Positions 1 through 5,260 of a stretch of 6,031 nucleotides of DNA are shown in pieces. The notes under the pieces were generated by a model. It did no database searches, had not been told where the DNA came from, and saw only the letters and a list, made by a program, of their open reading frames with translations. Positions within the stretch are counted from its first letter, which is position 1, and every line of letters begins with the position of its first letter. The DNA is from Chloroflexota bacterium (GTDB lineage Bacteria; Chloroflexota; Dehalococcoidia; SM23-28-2; RBG-16-64-32). The stretch is from assembly GCA_005880055.1 (NCBI GenBank), contig VBJS01000107.1:1-6031 (forward strand), read 5' to 3'. The translations under genes were made by a program, and so were the position numbers.

Positions 1-34
1 CTACGGCTGGATGCACACGCGTCTGTTCCGTCAT
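1..34 (-). CDS. 5' end of an unidentified gene, running off the window
   Basis: Only the first 11 codons are visible, reading MTEQTRVHPAV from an ATG at 34-32; the rest lies beyond base 1. The start is supported by a strong Shine-Dalgarno AAGGAG at 46-41 with a 6-nt spacer. The gene is on the same strand as the crotonase-family gene and starts 70 bp after that gene's stop, so it is probably the next gene of the same operon. The visible residues are too few to assign a family. In related operons a partner of the thiolase, for example an OB-fold DUF35 protein, or another acyl-CoA enzyme would be expected, but nothing here shows that. Confidence 0.7.
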   Translation of the reverse strand, partial: MTEQTRVHPAV

Positions 35-45
35 TGTCAGCTCCT

Positions 46-90
46 TCGCTATTCCGAAGACTGTGCTTCGAGCGATAGAAGACGCTCTTC
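46..90 (-). other. Two tandem stem-loops in the intercistronic spacer
   Basis: Two inverted repeats can be read in the 70-bp spacer between the crotonase gene and the next gene. The first in transcript order is GAAGA-GCG-TCTTC at 90-78, a 5-bp stem with a 3-nt loop. The second spans 75-46: an outer 5-bp arm TCGCT/AGCGA and an inner 5-bp arm CGAAG/CTTCG with a 6-nt loop, separated by a 4-nt bulge on one side. The second ends at the base where the AAGGAG ribosome-binding site of the next gene begins. No U-run follows either stem, so these are not classical terminators. They may be RNA-stability, processing or translation-control elements, or chance. Confidence 0.35.
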
Positions 91-104
91 ATCCTGTTGC
101 CGTG

Positions 105-869
105 CTAGGTACGATCGTTGCCTACCACCCGCTCGGCCGCCGCCCGAAAACGCTCGCGGTGCTCCTCTGATCCGCGCAGCTTGAGGTTGTGCTCCATCTC
201 CCGCCGTGCCGCATCTTTGTTGGCAGTAGCGATGTCGATCACTTCTTTCGAGGCGCGAATCGCCTCCGGCGAATTGTGAGCGATCGCTCCGGCCGTCTCC
301 AACACCGCGGGCTCCAAGGCATTGGCCGGGACGACGTGGTTCACCAGCCCTATCCGCCGCGCTTCTTCGGCATCGACCGTGCGCGCGGTGAAGATCAGCT
401 CCTTAGCCATCGGCCCGCCGACCAGACGGGGCAGCTGGCTGGCGCCGACTGAGAGCCCGTAGCTAGCGCCGACAAACCGGAAGCGGGCGTTCTCCGAGGC
501 GATACGGATATCGCAGTTAATGGCAAAGACGGCGCCGCCCCCGTATGCGTAGCCGTTGACCGCGGCGACCAGCGGCTTGGCCACGCGAGCCAAACGTACT
601 GCCGCGCGCGCGGCGCTGTCGTTCGTGCCGCGGCCATCGGTGCCCCGGCCGATCGCCTCGCCCATGTCGGCGCCGGCGCAGAATGCCTTTTCCCCGGCGC
701 CGGTCAGGATGATGACGCGAACATCGTCATCGGCTTCGAACGCGTCCAGCGCCTCGATCAGTTCACGGGACATCACGGAGTTGATGGCGTTGTGTTTCTC
801 CGGGCGATTGAGGCGAATGAGAGCGATCGCCCCGTTGCGCTCGGTAAGGATGGCACCGAAATCCCGCAT
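105..869 (-). CDS. Crotonase-fold (enoyl-CoA hydratase/isomerase family) protein
   Basis: The protein is 254 aa, the usual length of the crotonase superfamily, which acts on acyl-CoA thioesters in the cytoplasm. Family marks (numbered from the ATG) are the LNRPEKHNAIN segment near 20-30, the first oxyanion-hole motif CAGAD at 64-68, and the second, NGYAYGGG, at 105-112, followed by CDIRIAS. Aligned by eye to mitochondrial crotonase, the two catalytic glutamates correspond to V114 and G134, so ordinary hydration of enoyl-CoA is doubtful. An isomerase, hydrolase or other crotonase-fold reaction is possible. I chose the ATG at 869-867 because the family N-terminus normally begins about 10 residues before the ILxER-type strand. 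An in-frame TTG at 896-894 would add nine residues and overlap the upstream stop as TTGA, which also suits translational coupling. Neither start has a well-placed Shine-Dalgarno. The gene lies downstream of the toxin-like gene in the thiolase operon. Confidence 0.9.
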   Translation of the reverse strand: MRDFGAILTERNGAIALIRLNRPEKHNAINSVMSRELIEALDAFEADDDVRVIILTGAGEKAFCAGADMGEAIGRGTDGRGTNDSAARAAVRLARVAKPLVAAVNGYAYGGGAVFAINCDIRIASENARFRFVGASYGLSVGASQLPRLVGGPMAKELIFTARTVDAEEARRIGLVNHVVPANALEPAVLETAGAIAHNSPEAIRASKEVIDIATANKDAARREMEHNLKLRGSEEHRERFRAAAERVVGNDRT

Positions 870-892
870 CGCTTTAGGAGCCCTCGTCGCCT

Positions 893-1249
893 TCAATTGG
901 TAGAGACCGGAGCCCTACCCGGCTCAATGACCGCGACCGCTCCGGCCTCCAAGGCGGCTTCGAGGGGAGGAAGGTTTGCAACTAGCACAGCCAGTTGCTC
1001 TTCGGGTCTGTCCGGCGCCGGCCGAAGCAGTTCGAAGGACGGTTTCGATGCCCCTTGAAGAGCCAGTATCGTGCCGAAGTCCGTGTCCGGGGAAATAATG
1101 GTTCGTTCCTCTGCCAGTGCAATTTCAACGATTGCCTCGTCTGGGGCTTTGAGAGAATCGCGGTCCCCGGTTTGGATCGCATCGTGGCCCGCTTCCGTCA
1201 GCCCCGAAGCTACTCGCCGAGACAAGGCGGTGTCGACCAGCAGTTTCAC
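893..1249 (-). CDS. DUF5615 PIN-like protein, putative toxin of a toxin-antitoxin pair
   Basis: The protein is 118 aa and matches what I recall of the DUF5615 PIN-like family, a presumed metal-dependent RNase fold found as the toxin half of pairs with DUF433. Landmarks are LLVD (D6) at the first strand, GLTEAGHD at 16-23, APDEAIVEIA at 35-44 (D37, E38), SPDTDFG at 53-59 (D55, D57), and a C-terminal GAVAVIEPGR segment at 102-111. The acidic residues D6, D37/E38, D55 and D57 are plausible metal ligands. The common ENL after the first aspartate is TAL here. It starts with GTG at 1249-1247, sharing GTGA with the stop of the antitoxin-like gene, which strongly implies coupled translation. Toxicity and RNase activity are inferred from the family only. 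The gene could be an inactive or domesticated copy. Confidence 0.85.
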   Translation of the reverse strand: MKLLVDTALSRRVASGLTEAGHDAIQTGDRDSLKAPDEAIVEIALAEERTIISPDTDFGTILALQGASKPSFELLRPAPDRPEEQLAVLVANLPPLEAALEAGAVAVIEPGRAPVSTN

Positions 1250-1473
1250 GAAGCGACGAGGAGCAGCGTACCCTCCCAGACCGCGGCCGCTGCAAACCTG
1301 AGGGCTTCTCGAATATCTTCCGCTTCAAGGTAAGGGTATTCTTCCAAGATTTCCGCGGCCGTCATTCCTGCAGCTACCATCCGCACGACCATAGAAACCG
1401 GGAGTCGGAAGCCGCGGATGCACGCCACGCCGCCCATTTTGTTTGGTGCGATTGTGATTCGCGTGAACGTCAA
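1246..1473 (-). CDS. DUF433 family protein, putative antitoxin
   Basis: This 75-aa protein has the DUF433 pattern: RITIAPNKMGGVACIRGFRL at 5-24 (the family's GG-x-x-CIRG-x-R core), a PVSMVVRMVAAGMT helix, then AAEILEEYPYLEAEDIREAL leading into a final alpha helix. DUF433 proteins are small helix-turn-helix-like proteins usually encoded just upstream of a DUF5615 PIN-like toxin, exactly as here. The start is a TTG at 1473-1471, chosen because AGGAG at 1485-1481 sits 7 nt upstream and the conserved RITI strand begins at residue 5. The last four bases, GTGA, overlap the toxin-like start. By analogy it would bind and neutralise its partner and might bind DNA. No operator is visible upstream because the thiolase gene abuts it, so expression probably depends on the thiolase promoter. 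Confidence 0.88.
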   Translation of the reverse strand: MTFTRITIAPNKMGGVACIRGFRLPVSMVVRMVAAGMTAAEILEEYPYLEAEDIREALRFAAAAVWEGTLLLVAS

Positions 1474-1480
1474 ACGAGGA

Positions 1481-1486
1481 CTCCTA
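1481..1486 (-). promoter_or_regulatory. Ribosome-binding site merged with the thiolase stop codon
   Basis: On the minus strand TAGGAG reads as the thiolase stop TAG followed by GAG, and as a Shine-Dalgarno core (AGGAG) 7 nt ahead of the TTG start of the DUF433 gene. It fixes that unusual start codon. It also shows that translation of the antitoxin gene is tied to ribosomes finishing the thiolase gene. Confidence 0.75.
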
Positions 1487-2719
1487 CACGGAAAAGATGT
1501 GCACGCTGAGCGCCGCGGCTTCGCCCTTAACCATGCCGCCGCCGTTTTCTGTCAGCCCCACCTTTGGGTTGCGCACCTGGCGGTCGCCGGCTTCGCCACG
1601 GAGCTGCGTCCAGATCTCGTAGATCTGCGCGACGCCCGTGGCTCCGATCGGGTGGCCCTTCGAGATGAGCCCGCCGCTGGTGTTCACCGGTTTCGGCCCG
1701 TCAAAGTAAGTCGCTTTGGAGTCGATCAGCTTCCCGCCTTCGCCCGGCGCACAGAGCCCAAGCTCCTCGTATAATACGAGCTCGGCCGGAGCAGAGGCGT
1801 CGTGCACCTCGAGCACATTCAGGTCCTCCGGCCCAACGCCCGCCATCTCGTAGGCCTTGCGGGCTACGCGAGTCGTGATGTCCGGGTCTCCGGGCCCGCG
1901 GTCCGAGCCGGAGCCGAGGACTGAGGCGCGGACGTAGACCGGCTTCGACGTGAACTGCTTGGCCTTGTCCGCCGTGCAGAGCACCACGGCCGCTGCGCCA
2001 TCGCCGATCGGCGAACACATCAGTCGCGTTAGCGGTTCAGCCACCGGCGGCGATGTGAGCACGTCTTCCAGCGAATACACCTCGCGATATTGGGCATGCG
2101 GGTTGAGCGAGCCGTGGAAGTGGTTCTTCACCGCGACACGCGCGTACTGTTCCTTGGTCGTGCCGTACTTCTGCATGTGCTGCCGGGCGAAGGCAGCATA
2201 GAAGTCCATGAACATGGATCGCTTCTCGCCCGCGCCCTCTTCCGGCGCCGGGTTGTCGCCGCGGTCACCGTTCTCCTTCGCCTGTCTGGCTGCCGCCTGC
2301 ATCCCCTGCACCCACTCGACATCGACGGCGGCGCCAATCGCCTGGAAGGAACGGCGCTTGTCCTCGTGGTAGAGCTTCTCCATGCCCACTGCCAGGGCTA
2401 CGTCATACATGCCGGACGCCACGTACATCCAGGCGACATGAAAGGCCGTGGAGGAACTGGCGCACGCGTTTTCGGTATTGATTATCGGAATGCCGCCGAT
2501 GCCCATCTCGCGCAGGACGACCTGGCCGCGGATCATCTCTTGCCCGGTGATTAGGCCGGCGGTGGCGTTACCGACGACAGCCGCCTCCAGCTTGGACTTG
2601 TCAACCCCGGCCGAATCGAGCGCGCCCTTCACTGCCTCGCCCGCGATATCCTTCATGCTTCGGTCCAGGAACTTGCCGAAGTCCGTCATCCCGGCGCCTA
2701 TGATCGCGACGTCTCTCAT
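1484..2719 (-). CDS. Thiolase-superfamily protein, SCP2/SCPx type
   Basis: The protein is 411 aa, typical of the SCPx-like thiolase family (acyl-CoA acetyltransferase-like, cytoplasmic). It opens with VAIIGAGMTDFGKF. The nucleophile loop NACASSS gives C86, EVHDAS gives H306, and SGGLISKGHPIGATG at 348-362 gives H356. The region near 387-396 reads VGLTENGGGM. Canonical thiolases have a second catalytic cysteine in a C-terminal CxG motif, and SCP2 thiolases have one in HDCF. Both positions lack cysteine here (HDAS; ENGGG), so acyl transfer or retro-Claisen activity cannot be assumed. The ATG at 2719-2717 is chosen because AAGGAGGA lies 5 nt upstream and the family N-terminus begins there; the reading frame stays open to 2950 but that extension would run into the divergent gene. 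It is the first gene of the minus-strand operon. Some members of this subfamily work with a DUF35 OB-fold partner, which is not visible here. Confidence 0.9.
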   Translation of the reverse strand: MRDVAIIGAGMTDFGKFLDRSMKDIAGEAVKGALDSAGVDKSKLEAAVVGNATAGLITGQEMIRGQVVLREMGIGGIPIINTENACASSSTAFHVAWMYVASGMYDVALAVGMEKLYHEDKRRSFQAIGAAVDVEWVQGMQAAARQAKENGDRGDNPAPEEGAGEKRSMFMDFYAAFARQHMQKYGTTKEQYARVAVKNHFHGSLNPHAQYREVYSLEDVLTSPPVAEPLTRLMCSPIGDGAAAVVLCTADKAKQFTSKPVYVRASVLGSGSDRGPGDPDITTRVARKAYEMAGVGPEDLNVLEVHDASAPAELVLYEELGLCAPGEGGKLIDSKATYFDGPKPVNTSGGLISKGHPIGATGVAQIYEIWTQLRGEAGDRQVRNPKVGLTENGGGMVKGEAAALSVHIFSV

Positions 2720-2724
2720 GGGCT

Positions 2725-2732
2725 TCCTCCTT
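2725..2732 (-). promoter_or_regulatory. Shine-Dalgarno of the thiolase gene
   Basis: AAGGAGGA on the minus strand lies 5 nt before the ATG at 2719. It is a near-perfect match to the anti-Shine-Dalgarno and decides the thiolase start against longer in-frame alternatives. Confidence 0.8.
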
Positions 2733-2762
2733 GGTGTTAGCGACCGCCGTGGCAGCGAAAAC

Positions 2763-2770
2763 AGTATAAG
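2763..2770. promoter_or_regulatory. Candidate bidirectional -10 element
   Basis: AGTATAAG reads TATAAG on the plus strand (2765-2770) and TATACT on the minus strand (2768-2763), each 5 of 6 to the sigma-70 -10 consensus. It lies 57 bp before the GTG of the plus-strand gene and 43 bp before the ATG of the thiolase gene, both reasonable distances. It is the only AT-rich hexamer of this quality in the divergent region. I see no convincing -35 at 16-18 bp on either side, so this is a candidate only. Confidence 0.3.
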
Positions 2771-2775
2771 CCAAC

Positions 2776-2800
2776 AGCCCATGTTTAGGTGCGATGGGCT
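2776..2800. repeat. 7-bp perfect inverted repeat in the divergent promoter region
   Basis: AGCCCAT at 2776-2782 and ATGGGCT at 2794-2800 are perfect reverse complements separated by 11 bp. The centre-to-centre spacing (18 bp) is longer than one helical turn. It could be an operator for a dimeric regulator acting on one or both divergent genes, or a hairpin in the 5' leader of the plus-strand gene if transcription starts near 2776. There is no U-run after it, so a terminator is unlikely. Confidence 0.35.
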
Positions 2801-2827
2801 AACATTACCGAAGGTGGGTAGGAGGGA

Positions 2828-4537
2828 GTGATCAGCAAACTTCATTTGGCTTCCGGCCTGCGTGTCGGCCTCGTTGCGATCTGCATTGCGTTGGCTGTCC
2901 CGCAATTGACGCCGCCAACTGCTTCCGCCGCCTGGACCGACAGCGACCACGACGGCGTCTCAGACTCCGCCGAGGCTGCCTGCGGCGGCGCCCCTGCTGA
3001 TTCCCGGCGCCGGCCCGAGCGCATCGACGACCTGTTCGCAAACCGCGACGATAACGGCGACGGACATCAGGACGAAGCATTGCCGCCCGGCGCATCCGCG
3101 TACGACTGCGACGGCGACGGCTACACCGGCGCCGCCGAGGCCTCGATCTTTGGCGTCGCGGGCCGCGACCAGGATGCCTGTGGCACGGACGCTTGGCCCT
3201 CCGATATTGTCGCCGGGGGAACACCGGACAGCACTAACAGGGTGACGCTCACAGACCTAACCAGCTTTCTCGCGCCGGTCCGGCGTCTTAACACGAGCCC
3301 GCCGCAGAGCGGTTTCAGCCCGCGCTGGGACCTGGTTCCTGGTCCCGGGACTTTTCTGAATTACATCAACCTTCAAGACATGACCGCGACCCTTGCGGCA
3401 GACACCGGTCTGCCGCCGATGTTGGGCGGCGCCAGGGCGTTTAATGGGAGGCCGTGTCCCTGGCCCCTGGCCGGGCCCGCCCCTGCGGGGCAATGGGTGC
3501 TTTCGACTACGATTCCGAACGCTACATATAACGACATGGTCGGTCTGGTTCCAATCCCCGGCCGGCCCGACGAGGCGGTCGTCCTTAGACAAAAGGCAGA
3601 AGCCGTATACCGGATATCATTGAGCGGCGCTTTCACGCCCGCGCTTTACGGAGACCTGAGCACCTTGGCAGGCGGGTCAGGCTCAGAGGAAGGGGTCCTG
3701 GCGTTGGCCTTCCCTCCCGGCTTCCCGGGCGACTCCAGGGTCTACGTCTATTACACGAAGGGCAGCCCCAGCCCCAGCGTGCTGGCCAGGTTCACGGTGG
3801 CCGGCGACCAGATCAACCTGGCGAGCAAGGAAGAGCTACTGCTTATTCCGCAGCCCTACGACAACCATAACGGCGGCCAGTTGATGTTCGGCCCGGACGG
3901 CGATCTTTATTTATCGCTCGGAGACGGCGGCGGCGCCGGCGACCCGCTTGAGACCGGCCAGGACAACACGGATCTCCTCGGCTCCGTGCTTCGGATTGAT
4001 GTCTCCGGCGCAACCGGCTACACGGTTCCGCCAGACAACCCCTTCGTCAGCGCTCCAGGTGCCGACGAAGTTTGGGCGTACGGATTGCGCAACCCCTGGC
4101 GCTACAGCTTCGACCGCGAGACTGGGGAGCTCTGGCTGGCGGACGTCGGCCAGGCCGCCTGGGAGGAAGTGGACAAGGTCATCTCCGGCGGCAACTACGG
4201 CTGGGACTGCTACGAAGGCAACGCCAGCTACGAGCCTGCCGGGTGCGGCCCCGGACCCTACCAGTGGCCGAGGCTCGTGTACGATCACTCGCTCGGCTGC
4301 GCCATCACCGGCGGCTATGTATATCACGGCGCCCTGTACCCGGAACTCGCAGGCTGGTACGTCTACGGTGACTACTGCAGCGGGAGAATCTGGGCCGTCA
4401 ACCTTGCTGATTCCAGTTCAGCACCGGTCCTGCTACTCGACTCCCCTTATTCCATCACGTCTTTCGCGCAGCTCCCGTCCGGCGAAATCGCTGTTGTTAC
4501 GTTCAACAACGCGATTTATCTGCTCAACCGGTCCTGA
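2828..4537 (+). CDS. Secreted calcium-loop/dockerin-like protein with a glucose/sorbosone dehydrogenase beta-propeller
   Basis: The protein is 569 aa and predicted to be exported. A signal peptide covers about 1-34 (hydrophobic core VGLVAICIALAV, cleavage near TASA-AW). Residues 38-104 hold acidic calcium loops: DSDHDGVSD at 38-46, DDNGDGHQDE at 74-83, and an EF-hand-like loop DCDGDGYTGAAE at 93-104. Two dockerin-like motifs follow, NRVTLTDLTSFLAP (137-150) and NYINLQDMTATLAA (178-191). From about 225 to the end lies a glucose/sorbosone dehydrogenase (PQQ-dependent sugar dehydrogenase type) six-bladed propeller: EEGVLALAF at 287-295, DNHNGGQLMFGPDGDLY at 345-361 with H347 at the position of the family's catalytic histidine, LGDGGGAGDP, YGLRNPWR at 418-425, NYGWDCYEG and GDYCSGRIW. 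The mature chain has eight cysteines. The start is GTG at 2828; AAGGTGG (2811-2817) lies 10 nt upstream, and a stronger AGGAGG is only 2 nt away. Substrate and PQQ use are inferred from the family. Some homologues are non-enzymatic. Confidence 0.88.
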   Translation: MISKLHLASGLRVGLVAICIALAVPQLTPPTASAAWTDSDHDGVSDSAEAACGGAPADSRRRPERIDDLFANRDDNGDGHQDEALPPGASAYDCDGDGYTGAAEASIFGVAGRDQDACGTDAWPSDIVAGGTPDSTNRVTLTDLTSFLAPVRRLNTSPPQSGFSPRWDLVPGPGTFLNYINLQDMTATLAADTGLPPMLGGARAFNGRPCPWPLAGPAPAGQWVLSTTIPNATYNDMVGLVPIPGRPDEAVVLRQKAEAVYRISLSGAFTPALYGDLSTLAGGSGSEEGVLALAFPPGFPGDSRVYVYYTKGSPSPSVLARFTVAGDQINLASKEELLLIPQPYDNHNGGQLMFGPDGDLYLSLGDGGGAGDPLETGQDNTDLLGSVLRIDVSGATGYTVPPDNPFVSAPGADEVWAYGLRNPWRYSFDRETGELWLADVGQAAWEEVDKVISGGNYGWDCYEGNASYEPAGCGPGPYQWPRLVYDHSLGCAITGGYVYHGALYPELAGWYVYGDYCSGRIWAVNLADSSSAPVLLLDSPYSITSFAQLPSGEIAVVTFNNAIYLLNRS

Positions 4538-5258
4538 CGGTCACGCTCGCGATCGCCTCCAGGCCGGCGACATACGCAGGCGGGTGACCGTCGCCAGCCC
4601 CGGCGGCGACGTCGTTTCTGGCTGCACTTGTCGATGCCAGCCCTTCCGAGACTGACTGCTCCATCTGCGGCAGCCGGACGAGGCCGTTGTAAACGTGAGT
4701 GATCACGCCTTCCGCATTTATGAAAATGCTGACGGGCATCGGCGGTGGATACAGCTTCACGTACGTGTCGTACAGCGTGTCAGCCGGGTCCATTCCATTT
4801 ACCGTAAAGCTCACGCCGGTGCCGCCATCGGTCCTGGGCAGCTCCTGCAAGTACTGCTCCGCATCCGAGAGCTTATTGCGCCTATTTACGGAGACGACTG
4901 CCAGCCTTTCGCCGTAGCGGTCCAGCAATTGCTGGATGTCCGGCATTTCGAAGAGGCAGGGCGTGCACCACGTGCCCCAGAAGTTCAGGTACACCACCTT
5001 ACCCCGAAAATCGCTGAGCCGGTGCCGGCTCCCGTCGAAGGCTGAGATCTCGAAGTCCGGCGCCAGCCTGCCGACTTCCGGTCCGGCCTGCAACCCGCTC
5101 TGAGCAGGCGAGCGCGGCGGATCAAGCAACTGCACGTCCTCTATGCCTTTGCCCCCTGCCTGGTTGCCCAGCAAGCCCCCGGCAAGCAGGCCGCCGATGA
5201 CGACTGCGACAATGACGACCAGGCCGGCGAGCGCTGCCAGTCTTCTGCGAAAGGGCAT
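4524..5258 (-). CDS. Membrane-anchored TlpA/ResA-type thioredoxin-fold protein
   Basis: The protein is 244 aa. A positively charged start (MPFRRR) and a hydrophobic segment at 9-30 form an N-terminal membrane anchor, placing the rest outside the cytoplasm. The thioredoxin domain spans about 62-207: APDFEISAFDG, LSDFRGKVVYLNFWGTW, the active site WCTPC with C98 and C101, and MPVSIFI with the cis-proline P175. Such proteins reduce disulfides in extracytoplasmic partners, typically apocytochrome c in System II maturation, and are recharged by CcdA, which is encoded immediately upstream. The ATG at 5258-5256 follows the ccdA stop after 2 bp. No clear Shine-Dalgarno is seen, so translational coupling is likely. 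Residues after about 207 form an Ala/Gly-rich tail without family similarity, and the last 14 bp overlap the convergent propeller gene. Whether it acts on cytochromes or other thiols cannot be told from sequence. Confidence 0.9.
   Translation of the reverse strand: MPFRRRLAALAGLVVIVAVVIGGLLAGGLLGNQAGGKGIEDVQLLDPPRSPAQSGLQAGPEVGRLAPDFEISAFDGSRHRLSDFRGKVVYLNFWGTWCTPCLFEMPDIQQLLDRYGERLAVVSVNRRNKLSDAEQYLQELPRTDGGTGVSFTVNGMDPADTLYDTYVKLYPPPMPVSIFINAEGVITHVYNGLVRLPQMEQSVSEGLASTSAARNDVAAGAGDGHPPAYVAGLEAIASVTVRTG
4589..4611 (+). terminator. Weak hairpin downstream of the propeller gene
   Basis: CGTCGCC (4589-4595) and GGCGACG (4605-4611) form a perfect 7-bp GC stem with a 9-nt loop, 51 bp past the stop of the plus-strand gene. 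It is followed by TCGTTTCTG, which is only mildly T-rich. It lies inside the coding sequence of the thioredoxin gene, so it may simply reflect Ala/Gly codons. It is the only terminator-like structure I found for the plus-strand transcript. Confidence 0.2.
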
Positions 5259-5260
5259 GG

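Noticed and set aside
877..916. Direct repeat GGAGCCCT at 877-884 and 909-916 flanking the toxin/crotonase junction, as a possible insertion scar
   Set aside because: It is only 8 bp, both copies lie at the same end of the toxin-antitoxin pair, and I find no matching copy near 1480. Chance is the simpler explanation.
2090..2554. 154-codon open frame on the plus strand opposite the thiolase gene
   Set aside because: It is antisense to a clear thiolase coding region, rich in residues expected from GC-rich reverse-complement codons, and has no recognisable domain.
2720..2950. Longer N-terminus for the thiolase, as the frame is open up to 2950
   Set aside because: It would add 77 residues without family similarity, run into the start of the divergent secreted-protein gene, and ignore the strong Shine-Dalgarno just before the ATG at 2719.
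2832..3224. Arg-rich 130-codon open frame on the minus strand
   Set aside because: It is the antisense of the Asp/Gly-rich calcium-loop coding region; the arginine richness is a by-product of GC-rich reverse codons.
3948..4655. 235-codon open frame on the plus strand inside and past the propeller gene
   Set aside because: It is a shifted frame of the propeller gene with low-complexity Arg/Ser/Thr/Ala composition. The overlapping frame carries the conserved propeller motifs.
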